This document shows positions 42,177-53,168 of a DNA stretch of 64,000 bases, piece after piece. The stretch comes from Alloascoidea africana (lineage: Eukaryota; Ascomycota; Alloascoideomycetes; Alloascoideales; Alloascoideaceae), in contig JAKTTT010000073.1 in the NCBI GenBank assembly GCA_030581615.1, forward strand, positions 1 through 64,000. Reading direction: 5' to 3'. Position 1 is the first letter of the stretch. Each line of letters begins with the position of its first letter. Below the pieces are notes generated by a model. It had not been told where the DNA came from, did not search any database, and saw only the letters and a list, made by a program, of their open reading frames with translations. The position numbers and the translations under genes were made by a program.

Positions 42177-43702
42177 ATGGTACAAAAATACATGCAAGAC
42201 GTGTTTTCTCACCTACAGTCCCATTCTATCATCTCCCAACGGCAAATGGAAAAAACACGCGGTCCGGCAATAGTAGGAATAACAAGTGGCAAGTTTATTT
42301 CCAAGATCTGTGATGGTCTTCCTGCCAATGAAGGCCGTGCGAGTCTCGTTAGTTCCCTCATCGAGGCCTTTGAGTTGAAAGAGCAATGTGTAAACATCCC
42401 AGTGAAACCCGCTCTTCTACAGGAACTTACAACGTTCCATGATCCTCAGTTTGCACGATATTTGTTGAGAAGAAGGTCCGAAGAGGAGGAGGAGAGGGAT
42501 TATGAGGAGGAAATGGAAGAAGAAGGAGAGGATAGTGCGAAAATCAGGAGTGTGCTGAAACGGTTGAAAGATATGGATGAACAAATTTCAGATAGTGAGC
42601 TCTCCGATGAACAAGAGTATAATGTATCAAGCGATACTGAATCTGAATCAGAATCGGATTTGGAAAATAAACGTAAGAAGCAGGAAAAATCGCGGGCTCT
42701 ACCATCACAAAGATTAGATGAAAAATACGGTCTACAGTATGACTGTCCCGTTTTCACCCACCTGAGCACATACGTGAGATTGGTCTGCGGAGCTACACTT
42801 TCGTGTGCAAAATTTCTCAGTAAACAATATCAAGAGCAAGAACAAGAGCAACAAGAGGGGAATCGAAGGAATCTCGTTGCAATTAATTGGAATGGCGGGA
42901 GACATCATGCTAGAAAATCCAAATGTTCTGGGTTTTGCTACGCGAATGATATTGTGCTAGGGATACTCGAGTGAGTAAATATGGTCAAATCCTATATGAA
43001 AAAAGAAAACTAACGGAACGAGGGATTTTAAAAAGGCTTCGCAAGACGTTTAACAAAGTGATGTATATCGACCTAGATCTTCATCATGGGGATGGCGTAG
43101 AGAGCGCTTTCCAATTCTCAGACAAGGTTCTCACTATATCTGTGCACCGCTACGATGTTGGATTCTACCCGGGCACAGGAAAGCTAACTGATAGAGGAAA
43201 AGGGCGAGGTCTGAATGAAACCATTAATGTGCCGACGAAAAGAGGCTTCAACGATAAAGACCTCGAGCTTGTGTACGACAAAGTGCTGAAACCTCAATTT
43301 GCCCGGTTCAATCCCGACGCGATCGTCGTTCAATGTGGAGCAGACGGTCTGACGGGCGATGAACATTGCGAGTGGAATCTTTCAATACAGGCCTTTGGCC
43401 AAACCGTGTCACGAATATCCCGCTGGGGCAGGCCTACGCTGCTACTTGGAGGCGGCGGCTACAACCACACGGAGGTCGCCAAGTGCTGGACCTTCACCAC
43501 GGCGCTAGTCTCAGGGCTCGACGTCGGCCCCGGCGGTGACAGCGAAGCAAGTCCGGACTGGCAGACGATTCCCGACCACGCCTTTTTCGAAGAATACAAG
43601 AAGGACGCTTTTTGCTTCTGGAGCCAGAGTCCCAGCCGCATGCCTGACGAGAATCACGTGCACCTCGAGAACATGCTCGCCCAGATCAGTGCGCGCTACT
43701 AG
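42177..43702 (+). CDS. HOS1: Hos1-type class I histone deacetylase, two exons
   Basis: Zn-dependent lysine deacetylase; in S. cerevisiae Hos1 deacetylates cohesin Smc3 as well as histones. Exon 1 42177-42970, intron 42971-43035 (65 bp; GTGAGT, branch ACTAAC, acceptor AAAAAG), exon 2 43036-43702; 486 residues (S. cerevisiae 470). The upstream frame is open but the first ATG is at 42177. Active-site marks: NWNGGRHHARKSKCSGFCYA with the His pair, then the zinc/Asp motif YIDLDLHHGDGVESAF across the splice, HRYDVGFYPGTG, CGADGLTGD and the tyrosine loop LLGGGGYNH. Residues about 100-185 are an acidic insertion (EEEEERDYEEEMEEEGED, then SDSELSDEQE and SESESD). The ortholog call rests on the CPVFTHLSTYVRLVCGATL block, which tracks Hos1. 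Confidence 0.88.
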
Positions 43703-43867
43703 CGGCGCAGATGTGGCACAAGTGCCGCGCCGACGCGTGCGCCTCTTCCCCGCTGGCTGTGTCAATCAGGTCACGTGCTATTGATCTGAGGTGTGCCTGG
43801 GCGGTTTTGAGTCCTTTGACGTGTGCGTGTTTTTGCTAAAGACAAAATCTTTAGTACTGGCATAGTA

Positions 43868-44681
43868 ATGGTGAGTTTCGTCCTATTACAGAGTCTTTTT
43901 TTGATTCTTCTTGTTTCCTATTCTTTCTTTTGCGAGTCTGTTTTGGCTCCTGTTTGCATGTGAAATCTCGTCGGCTCTATCTTTTTTGCACGGCCTGTTG
44001 ATCTGAAGAAGGTCTATTTTGGGTGACGTCGAAAAAATGGGAGTCAAAAGCATCAACAAAAGAAGGAGACATGTTTTGATCGGCCGTTTTCTAACATTGT
44101 TTGACTGCGGTTGTGTCTTTTGATAAGACTGATAAACTTACAGTAGAACAAATTCAAGAGTTAAAAGAAGCTTTTGCTCTTTTTGATAAGGATAACGATG
44201 GTATGGTTGATCTAATCTATCAATTCTCTCCCTTAGCAACAAGAGGAAAAGTTTTGTACTACGTGAGGAAGAAGGGGCACATTGAAACTAACTTTATCAC
44301 ACGAAAGGCGTCATCACCCCAAATGAGCTGGGCGTTGTAATGCGAAGCTTGGGCCAGGCACCCTCCGATGCAGAACTCAAAGACATGATCAGCGAGGTGG
44401 ATGTAAACGACGATGGTTCAATCGATTTTCCCGAGTTTATTACCATGATGACGAGAAAGATGCGTGAAACAGATAGGGAGGCCGAGATTGCTGAGGCGTT
44501 TAGTGTTTTTGATCAAGATGGGAATGGCACTATATCCAAATCAGAGTTGCGAGTTGTGTTGAGCTCTATTGGTGAGGCATTCTCAGATGCTGACATTGAA
44601 GAAATGTTCAAACAAGCTGATACGAATGGAGATGGCGTTATTGATTATAAGGAACTTATGCAATTGCTAGTTGATAAATGA
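43868..44681 (+). CDS. CMD1: Calmodulin, three exons
   Basis: Ca2+ sensor acting on calcineurin, spindle-pole and myosin targets. Exons: 43868-43870 (ATG only), 44128-44200 and 44308-44681; exactly 149 residues including Met, the canonical calmodulin length. Intron 1 is 257 bp (donor GTGAGT directly after the ATG; branch TTCTAAC), intron 2 is 107 bp (donor GTATGG; branch ACTAAC). Four EF-hand loops are all intact: [36 protein letters not shown] and [12 protein letters not shown]. The fourth loop is therefore Ca2+-competent in sequence, unlike in S. cerevisiae Cmd1. The CTG codon in TPNELG falls on an invariant calmodulin Leu, which argues that CUG is read as leucine here. The HOS1 stop is 165 bp upstream. 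Confidence 0.97.
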
Positions 44682-46096
44682 TAATGACTCTAGTTGATCT
44701 TTCTTGAACCCGCTAGTATCAAATATCTGTTCATCTCTGTTTTCATATGTACAAGGAAGGTGGTACTATTTTGCATTCAAAGCTTAAACCTGCTTGGACG
44801 ATAAAAATAGATAATTTAGGGACTGTCGGGTATTTCCTAGCGAAAATTGATGGTGTATTGAACTACGTTGATACGTACTAACTTGTATAGTCCTTGTAAC
44901 CCAACGTCTTGATGAATTGAAGAAGGTTCATCCTTCTAACAGGGGTTGATTGATAACCTGATATGAGTGAAGTATCTGAATCGTTGTTTTGAAGCCACAT
45001 GTCAGCCAATATCCTTTTAGCCATAATCTAGGACTCTGTTTTCTCTATAACTCTATTATTGTTTTTGTTTCACTTTCTTACTTATTGTTGAAGACAAGAT
45101 ATCTAGATGTTTCAATACTCCACTTTTCAATCGTGTTGATTCCCAGAAAAAGAGGTATGAACCAATTCATCTATCCCAAACCAAGCTGGCTTTGGGAGAT
45201 CAAGGTTAGATTTCCTTGTCCCTATCTATTTGCGCTTGTTCTTGCAGATTACCCGACATGATTTGGACGCCTTCAATTCTAAGGGGCTTTGGGATAATTT
45301 TTGATCACAGTTCTAGTGTTCCCTGACCGCTCTATTTCAAAAAATTATTCCTATGCTCATCTGGCATTGGGGGTAATGAAATAGGCAAGCTTTAGAGGAT
45401 CGAATCAACTTTATTCTGCAATGTTCGAGTTACTAGGCATATGATGACGATCTAGATTGGTGTCTGATGATGGTGGAGTTAAACTGGATAAATTTGTGCG
45501 TCTCTACAGAGATGACAGATAGATTTATTTATTGTTCGTATACGTCTCCTGCTGTTAAAAGGCAACCGATAAATGCTCTCAGTTAGTTTCTCAAGGCCAT
45601 GCAATATTTTGGTTAACAGATGCAGAGACCAAAGAAAAACCTTCCTATCCCCATCTTTGTCCTTATCTCTTCAGTACTGTTTATGGCAATATTAGTGATA
45701 CAGTAATAGAGTCAAGGTCCAATGTCAATATCATAAAGATTATGCAATCTTTGAGAACTACTAGAAGTTCTCTCACTTCCCGATCTTTGTATTCAGTTGT
45801 TCTATGAGATGATGAACTTAAGAGCTATCACACGGGATATGTCTTAGAACAGATAATATGGATACACGGTCTGGGAGATTCATAATGGTGTCTATTCGGA
45901 ACCTAAAACTGTGATGCCCAGGGCGTGAGAAGGATATTGAACAATAAACTTTGAGAACAATGCATTTCCAGACATGTTTGTTCCTGGACTTTTAGATTTT
46001 CTTCACTCGTTTCTGTGTAACACCCATACACCTCTACATTATGTCGTGCACTCCAAATATGGCAACTCCTTTCGACTTTTCTAGACAATTCGTCAA
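44682..46096. other. Gene-free stretch between CMD1 and SRP21
   Basis: 1.4 kb with short frames only, none with family resemblance or a convincing splice pattern. It should include the CMD1 3' UTR and the SRP21 promoter; nothing else is seen. Confidence 0.45.
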
Positions 46097-46947
46097 ATGC
46101 CAGTTATAAGCTCCATTGACGAATATTTAAAGCAGTCTATAAGGCTGCTGGAAGCTCGTCCTACTAGTGTATGTATTTTCTTTCCATATGTTTTTGTCCG
46201 GTTATGGATTCGCTCACCAAATGGGACTGAGCGTGAAAAATTTTGTGGAACAACGCAGCTGGTCCTCTAGAAATAGATTCTCAGTTCAATATTTGTTATC
46301 TAGTAGAAAAAAACTAACAAATCTTGGATAATTTTCAGACCAGAGTATCTATAACTTATGGGTTCAAAAAGCAATCGAAATCAGAAGAGAAATCAAATCA
46401 AGCCACTGCCACTCAGGAGCAGCAACACAATGGTTATTGTAATGTGAAAACATTCGATCCTGTATCTGGTACATGCTATCGGATTCGTTTATCAAGAGCT
46501 AAAGAAGTTTCAAGGTTACTTTCCGCGCTTGGTCCCCGAGGAGTTCAATTTTCCGAAAAAGTACCCCTGGTAAAAGATTCTATGGACTTGGACAAACAGG
46601 AGTCAGCTACAAAAGAAGTAGCAAAGGAGACGACAAAGGAAGAGAAGCAGAAGTTGAAAATAAAGAGGAAGAAGGAGAAGGAAAGGTTAAAACGGGAATA
46701 CACAGTAAAGACCACGTCAGAACCGGGACTTGCAAACATCATGGCAAACGTCCCCGTTGTAAGTAGTGGTCCCGAAACCCCAGGAACAGCCTCTGGTTCT
46801 GCTGATGTTGCTGGTAAGAATCTCACCGCTTCTCCTCGGGGGAAGAGTGGATCACCCGCTCCTAGTGGTGCATCCAAACCAAATGAAACGACCACGACGA
46901 CAGGAGGTGGGAAAAAGGGAAAGAAGAGAAAGGGTAAGAAGCGATAA
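46097..46947 (+). CDS. SRP21: Srp21, signal recognition particle subunit, two exons
   Basis: Fungal SRP protein (SRP9-like fold) that helps SRP pause translation and target secretory proteins. Exon 1 46097-46168 (24 codons), intron 46169-46338 (170 bp; GTATGT, branch AAACTAAC, acceptor TTTCAG), exon 2 46339-46947; 226 residues (S. cerevisiae 167). The start MPVISSIDEYLKQSIRLLEA matches the family pattern of a short helix, and the diagnostic block is RAKEVSRLLSALGPRGVQF, nearly identical to the yeast motif. Residues after about 125 are charged Lys/Glu helix and then Ser/Pro/Gly-rich, ending in a KKGKKRKGKKR tail that probably contacts RNA. Confidence 0.9.
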
Positions 46948-47713
46948 GCATATTGGACACCAAAACGAGACAAGACACATACTTGAAAAAAAAGAGATTA
47001 GAAAATAAAGCTCAATACTTAAGTACTGTCATCACTTCATTGAAGAACTCTTGGTTTTTTCTACATCTCTGTCTTGTCTATACTGATGTACATGTGTTTC
47101 TCTCGTTTTGCTACAGAGAGTGACACTTTCTAGTCCATAATTTGTTCATGGTTGTGGATTCCAACCCATTTTATAACAGCTAAGTCCTACTGTATTGATT
47201 TCTACGACCTCAATTTATCAATAGAATAACGTTAAAAACAGGTAAAACTACATAAAAACGATTATAAACAAACAATTATCAAAAAGGAAACATATTATCC
47301 AAAACAAAAACAACCAAAAGTGCAAAACAGAAAGCATTCCAATGCATCGAATGCAATGTAAAAAAAACTAAGGTCATACCACTCGACCGTAACATAGTCA
47401 AGAGCTTTTGAAAAGATCAAGCTATAAGGAGATGCAATTCCGTAAGTACAAACTCATAACTTTTTGATCAAACTCTGACGTTGGCGTCTTCCACTCAAAA
47501 TATCATAACAACCATAAATCGACGCAAACCCATATTTTAAAGCTGATGAGTTCTGGAGATGGAGCAGGTTCATAATGTTGGGGGACCTATTTCATTTTTA
47601 TCACTTCACACAATGAACATGTATCTGTCGTCAGTCATTGTATTCTTGAGTATACTTGACTGTATTGTGTGACACAACTACTCTCTCTTGAAGAAAGTTT
47701 CACTGAAACATAA
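46948..47713. other. Intergenic, convergent 3' ends of SRP21 and SSH4
   Basis: 766 bp, AT-rich, no gene seen. Confidence 0.5.
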
Positions 47714-49273
47714 CTATCTGTCTTCTTCCAAGTTGTCATCTTCACGCGTTAATCTTGGTATTGAAGCTGTTGTCTTGTAGCTAGGAGGCAAACTATCTAT
47801 ATCATGAGATGTATCTGGGGAAATATCGGTCTGAATAGAAGCAAAAGGAGGTGGCGGTATCATCATTTTCCCAAGATTTGAACTGTAATGATCCGTGGGG
47901 CTATTGCGATCTTGGTCCTGGCCACTTTCAACAAGCGTGTCCTCTCCCGCATTCCCATACAATGGAGGAGGAGGCAGAGTCCCCTGTGCTGGGGCCAACC
48001 CCCATTTTTTCACATTTGCTTCTATAAACACAAACCCAGCCTGTCCAAAATTCACATGTACGGTACAGGGCCCATCTGCGCCGATTGTTGGAAAAACGTT
48101 GAAATGCACAGATCTCACACATTGTGAAAGTCGTCTGCCATTTCTGGTGAAGAAGACAATTCCCTGTCGGGGACGGTATCCTACACCTATGACATCCCCT
48201 TGTTGATAAGGAGGATAGACGGTTGGAGCTGAAAAAGCTTTATTTACCCTCTTCTCCCCTGTAGAGTCGTATGAAACGCTATACTTGTGTCTCCCAGGAA
48301 GCCGGAAGGTTGGATATGGCTTTGTCGTTAGGCCAACAGAAACGGTGGTTTTTCTTGTCTCGGTGCATGAGGTGCCGATACTACTGTTATCAGAGGAATT
48401 GGGTAAATCGTATATCTTTGCTTCAAAGTAATAGATTTCATTTTGTCTTGGTATTGGAAGGTTTGTCTGAGCACAACAAGGAACGTTGTCAAAGAACTCT
48501 ATTTCAGTTCTCGAGCGAACAAAACAGTTTGCATTTGGAAAGTCTACGTCAAAGTACCAGGTAGAAACTCCTCTTTCGCGAATAGTTAGGAATTGGGAAA
48601 GCGTAATGTCAGTGTCGATACTTCCAGGAGGGTTTGCGTCTTGGTATGCTAGAAAAAAGTGTGTTAGGTAAAAAAACAATGTTATCTTTGATGATGAGCT
48701 CTTCAAAGAAAAAGTAAAACAAAAATACAAACCTTTTGCGAGAAGGTACATGTTTCTAGAAAATTCATCCATCTCGTTCAATGTCTGTTCCTCATCATGA
48801 ACGCTTTCTTCTTCGTCAAATGACCCACCCCACGCTCCCCCAAGAGCAGAGTCACCAAAGACTACACATCCGTTTCCGCCAAAAATGAGAACATAGCAAG
48901 TGAAAATTGCGAGAATTATGAGAAAAGTTGTTATGCCACTGATAAGGCCAACGAGAAGTGGCAGGTTCAGGTCTGGCATCTCACCGCCATCTCCTGCTCC
49001 GTCGTCTGGTATCAGCAATCCCTCCACTCCTATTGATTCTAATCCCATTTCAATCGATGCTGGACCAGTGTAAACGGCCGAGTGGTGATGGACCTGAGTG
49101 TTATCATTCACATTTGTTATCATCGTTTGAATGATTGCTTCAGTGGATGCTGTCGCAGATAAACTGGGGTTTATCTCTATTCTCGTGATAGCGTTGAACC
49201 CTTTTCTTTTATGATCTCCTGTTTGAATTTGTACGGAGGCAGGCGCAAAGTCTAATATATCTTGAATCCACAT
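47714..49273 (-). CDS. SSH4: Ssh4/Ear1-type SPRY adaptor for Rsp5, two exons
   Basis: Endosomal/vacuolar membrane protein that recruits Rsp5 to cargo for multivesicular-body sorting. Exon 1 49273-48733, intron 48732-48649 (84 bp; GTTTGT donor, ACCTAAC branch, TTCTAG acceptor), exon 2 48648-47714; 491 residues spliced. A membrane segment lies at about 104-131 (LPLLVGLISGITTFLIILAI), followed by acidic residues. The SPRY domain spans about 225-390 (GVSTWYFDVDF; EIYYFEAKIYDL; VSVGLTTKPYPTFRLPGRH; GDVIGVGYRPRQGIVFFTRN; VFPTIGADGP). The C-terminal tail has PPLY and PPSY motifs for WW domains. The intron contains no stop and is a multiple of three, so the unspliced frame (519 residues) is also open. 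SSH4 and EAR1 are paralogues; SSH4 is my preference. Confidence 0.85.
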   Translation of the reverse strand: MWIQDILDFAPASVQIQTGDHKRKGFNAITRIEINPSLSATASTEAIIQTMITNVNDNTQVHHHSAVYTGPASIEMGLESIGVEGLLIPDDGAGDGGEMPDLNLPLLVGLISGITTFLIILAIFTCYVLIFGGNGCVVFGDSALGGAWGGSFDEEESVHDEEQTLNEMDEFSRNMYLLAKGLYFCFTFSLKSSSSKITLFFYLTHFFLAYQDANPPGSIDTDITLSQFLTIRERGVSTWYFDVDFPNANCFVRSRTEIEFFDNVPCCAQTNLPIPRQNEIYYFEAKIYDLPNSSDNSSIGTSCTETRKTTVSVGLTTKPYPTFRLPGRHKYSVSYDSTGEKRVNKAFSAPTVYPPYQQGDVIGVGYRPRQGIVFFTRNGRRLSQCVRSVHFNVFPTIGADGPCTVHVNFGQAGFVFIEANVKKWGLAPAQGTLPPPPLYGNAGEDTLVESGQDQDRNSPTDHYSSNLGKMMIPPPPFASIQTDISPDTSHDIDSLPPSYKTTASIPRLTREDDNLEEDR

Positions 49274-50568
49274 GATGTTTGTATAGCAGTACTATCAGTT
49301 TAGTTGTTCACTTGGGCAAAAATTGGCTTTAACTGATTTCAACTTTCATATGTAGTGGGGTATTTCGAATTTATATTTCCATGGATGTCATTCAACTGGT
49401 GAACACTTGAGACTATGAAAAGAAAGAAAAATAATGGCTGCGGCTACTTTTTTTTTTTTTATAAGACGGATACGGACAGATCCGGACTAATGTAAAGCGA
49501 GATTCAGATTTTTGTCTCGAATCCAAAACAAACCCAAACGTCTCTCAATCTGTGTCTCTGTAAGCTCGGTTAGATCCGGTTTTTGTTTGTATCTACTTTT
49601 TAAACACTTTCTGGGCAGTGGTCGAGAAGCGTGGTAATTCGCCCTGGTCGGGCGCCTCTCTTACGATATTTTCGATCATGAACAGGGTCATCCACAAATA
49701 TTGCACTTGTAGCCGGGTAATCTGGGGAAGGAGGGAGAAATTGATAGCAAGTTGCATGAAGACCAGCGTTGTTTTCTATTAAAATGCTGGTGTTCTTTTC
49801 ATTTAAACGCTCTTCTCTGGTTCAAAACAACTTGCTCATCTCTCTTCAATGCTTGGCTTTTTATTACCTGAAACCTTCGGATCATTCAAGTCCGATAGTA
49901 TTGCCAACTTTGGGGGGAAACTTATTATCAAATGTGCGGACATTAAGCAATCTGTACTCTCTCAATTATCTTCAGGGGTTTTTTTAATCTGAGAATTGGG
50001 TAAACGGTGTACAATAAATGTTCACTAAAGACAACCAAGATTGATTAATCCTTCGTGCTGTTTCCTATCATTTAAAAGCAGTTGGTAGAGGGATATGCAA
50101 TGTTCTGTATGGGGTAGTTGCAAGCCCCCAGAATTACCATCCTTAGCCTCTTGCATACTACCAAGGGAACTGGCCTTAAACAATGATTTTCAAGCAGGAA
50201 AAGTCCTGATTCTTCGTTCAAAAACAAAATTGCTTTTAGATGGGCATCATATCCAGGTTTTTGAAATGTTTTTTTAATCTTTGGTGGAGTTTTGCATTGT
50301 TTTTCTTTCAAAGCAAAGCCAATGACAGCCAGAATAACTATTGTCTAGGAATGAAAGGATGGGTGGAAGGAAGGATGGATGGGAACTTACCTATCAGGAC
50401 CAGAGAGAAAAAGCCTCCACATTCTAACAATATCCGCTAAGATCCAAACAAGAAAGTCCGATCAATTCACTTTGATCTACAATCTCCATCTCTTCCTCTG
50501 TGCACTTTAATTGATCAGATCGGATTTTTTGCATCAACCATAACCTCGACTTGTCACAGGATATATAA
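49274..50568. other. Divergent upstream region SSH4 / SHE9
   Basis: 1.3 kb without a credible gene. A T-run at about 49450, and a stretch at 49610-49680 with possible GGGC/GCCC pairing that I could not match to any RNA family. TATATAAA just before 50569 is too near the ATG to be a normal TATA box for that start. Confidence 0.4.
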
Positions 50569-52531
50569 ATGAGAAGGCTCCCAAGCGGCACTTCTCCCCC
50601 GACTCTGGGACTATTCCGGCCGCAAGCGCGATTCAGAGCACTTTTACAATGTAGTTCTACTGTGTTCTCAAACCGTCGGAGTCCTTGTAACTCTGGTGGT
50701 GGTGGTATGGATATGCGGAATTCGAGGCTGGGATATGGACATTTCATAATGGCCCGGTATCAAAGCTCGAATAGTCAAGACATGGAAAAGTTCATCGAGA
50801 AGAAGAAACGTGAATTGGAGGAGAGTGCTTTAAGAAAGGCCCAAGCTGAAAGAGAAGCAAAGGCTAAAAGGGAAAGGGAGATAGAGATGGAGCGGCAGCG
50901 AGAACGAGAGCGAGAGCGAGAGCGAGAACGGGAACGGGAACTAGAAAGGCAACGTGAACAAGAACGAGCACGGAAGCTAGAACTAGAAAAACCAACAAAA
51001 CCAAAAGAGCAAAACGAGGCCTCTTCGACTCCTCCTGTTGACCAAACGACTGCTGAGTCTAGTTTTCCTTCTAGTGCTACGATACAGGACAGATCATCCT
51101 CGGAAGATTTACCGGATGCTTCAATTGGTCCAGCTACGAGCACAAAGCCTGGAGATTCGAAACCAGGAGTATTCCCAACAAGCACAGAAACAGACAACAC
51201 AGCTTCTACTGAGAGTACTGGCAGGAACCACAATACCAGTAGTCAAAATTCAAGTCGAATCACCGAGGATGAAGATAGTTTTGCCAAAGTGGAGCGCAAA
51301 GTTCTTCAAGAAGACATACTCAAGAATTTACCATCATACATTGAAAGCCGAAGATGGAAATTGAGCAAAAAGTTTTCTGGGTGGATGGACTCTTTACAAA
51401 CAACGCTGTTCCTGGCTGGTAAAACTCTAAACGACGTGACCGGGTATTCGGCAATTGAAAAGCTGAAAAAGAGTATTGAGAGCCAGGGTAAGAATGGACA
51501 AGTTTATTGGGGGGGTGGGAAATAGAATTGACATTCAGTACTAACGCTTCGTGTTTGTAGAGAGACGGTTAAAGGATTTGCGGACCGAGGTACGGAGTGC
51601 AAAGGAGGAGTATACGAATGCGATTCAAAGACGGGCCGAGTCTCAACGCGAGGTGAACGATCTTCTCCAGCGGCAACAGCATTGGAATTCTCTGGATTTG
51701 GAGCGTTTCACAACTCAGTATCGAAATGTGCACGAGAACGAGGTTAAGGAGAAAGAGGCCGAGGCCAGACTGGAACAGGTAGAGCGTGATGAAGATGAGT
51801 GTCAAGTGCAATTGACCAAGCTCATTCTGGCCCGATATCATGAAGAGCAAATCTGGAGTGATAAGATTCGAAGGGCTTCTACGTGGGGTACTTTTGGATT
51901 GATGGGGTTCAACATTTTACTGTTCATTGTGGTTCAATTGGGATTGGAGCCTTGGAAAAGAAGGAGGCTAGTGGGGAGCTTTGAAGAAAAAGTCAAAAGC
52001 GCTTTAGCAGAGGACAGGCTACTTAAACTGGAACAAGAGAAGGAGAAAGAGGAGAAGGTTGTATCAGAACAATTGGGTTTGCCCATAGGAGTTGTGGCAG
52101 AGGTTCAAGAAGCGCAAGAAGTCGAACCTGGGAAAGAGCAAATAGAGTCTGTTGCACCATCAGGACAAGAGCAGGATTCAGAATCCAAATTAGATTCTGA
52201 TTCTGTACCTGAACAAGAGAAGGAGCACGAGCCAAAATCCGAAGATGAACCACAGACTGAGGAGGCACCGGTTCCCAAAGTCTCAGAACCCCAAATTTCC
52301 ATATCAGCTGTACCATTATCGCATCCTGTCCAGCTTCGAGGTGCACTTTCAAATGCTTGGAGCTTTTCAAAATCCCGAGACTGGGAGGCATTGGGCACAG
52401 AGTTGAAATCAGTGGCCACAACAGATGAACTCGAGGTCCGTCCTTCCGACATGGCGGCGTTTGCTGGAGGTATCTTGGCGATTGGAGTGGGTCTAGGTAG
52501 TCTTATTTCAACGCTTTTAGGGGGCCGATGA
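50569..52531 (+). CDS. SHE9: She9/Mdm33, mitochondrial inner-membrane protein, two exons
   Basis: Inner-membrane coiled-coil protein needed for normal mitochondrial shape. Exon 1 50569-51487, intron 51488-51560 (73 bp; GTAAGA donor, perfect TACTAAC branch, TTGTAG acceptor), exon 2 51561-52531; 629 residues (S. cerevisiae 456). The basic, Ser-rich N-terminus ([20 protein letters not shown]) fits a mitochondrial targeting signal. A long Glu/Arg-rich coiled coil ([19 protein letters not shown]) fills about 80-145. The family core is [20 protein letters not shown], then [20 protein letters not shown], and in exon 2 a second coiled coil ending at [20 protein letters not shown]. Membrane segments: [20 protein letters not shown] and a C-terminal [20 protein letters not shown]. 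The acidic stretch between them (Glu/Gln-rich) is longer than usual. Confidence 0.87.
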
Positions 52532-52866
52532 TGAATGATGATGATGATAGAGGTTTTCATAGACATATGGGTAATCGCATTTTTTTTTTTTGAGCACTGC
52601 TTGCTTCTTTCTGTACATAGTTAGTTGGAAAGTGCTTATGTTTTTGTCTCTATCATCCTTTTAGGTTTACGGAAATCTGGATTAGAAGAGAGTGGTGTCC
52701 AATGAAATATAAAACTCCAAGGAACAGAAACGGCTGGTGCTGTTCAATCAATTATCTTACATCATTGGGTAACGAGCAATTACATTTTCATTTCATTTCA
52801 TATCATTTATTTATTTATGTATTCATAGCCACATCATTAGGTATTCCTTAATATCTAATCTTGAAT
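52532..52866. other. Intergenic, convergent 3' ends
   Basis: 335 bp, AT-rich with ATTTATTTATTTATG; no gene. Confidence 0.5.
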
Positions 52867-53168
52867 TTATGTAAACTTTCCAAGCTTGGCAGATAGATCA
52901 TCGGCCTGTTTCAAAGCTGGGTTCTGGCTTTCCACGAATTTCTAAAGCAAACAAAGTGTTAGCAAAGCTGGATTGACAGTATAGTAGAACGCAGCAAAGC
53001 ACAAACCTCAATGTATTGGTCGACTTTCTTCTCAACGGAAGATTCATTTTTCTGATCAAGTCCGAGTTTTCCTTCAACGTCATCGATCTTATTTCTGATG
53101 AATCCCTTCTCTTCCTGCTTCTTCTTTTTACCTTGAACGGTATCTGAGATTGTATCGAGGATGCCCAT
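52867..53168 (-). CDS. Small hydrophilic protein of unknown function, two exons
   Basis: Exon 1 53168-53007 and exon 2 52941-52867 flank a 65-bp intron (GTTTGT donor, GCTAAC branch, CTTTAG acceptor); phases agree, 78 residues. The protein starts MGILDTISDTVQGKKKKQEE, has the middle IDDVEGKLGLDQKNESSVEK and ends ALKQADDLSAKLGKF. It is almost free of aromatic residues, highly charged and probably helical, with amphipathic helices at both ends and no signal peptide. That style recalls hydrophilin or LEA-like stress proteins, but I recognise no family, so no function is given. That splicing removes a hydrophobic unspliced extension and yields a smooth amphipathic C-terminus supports the gene being real. 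Confidence 0.7.
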
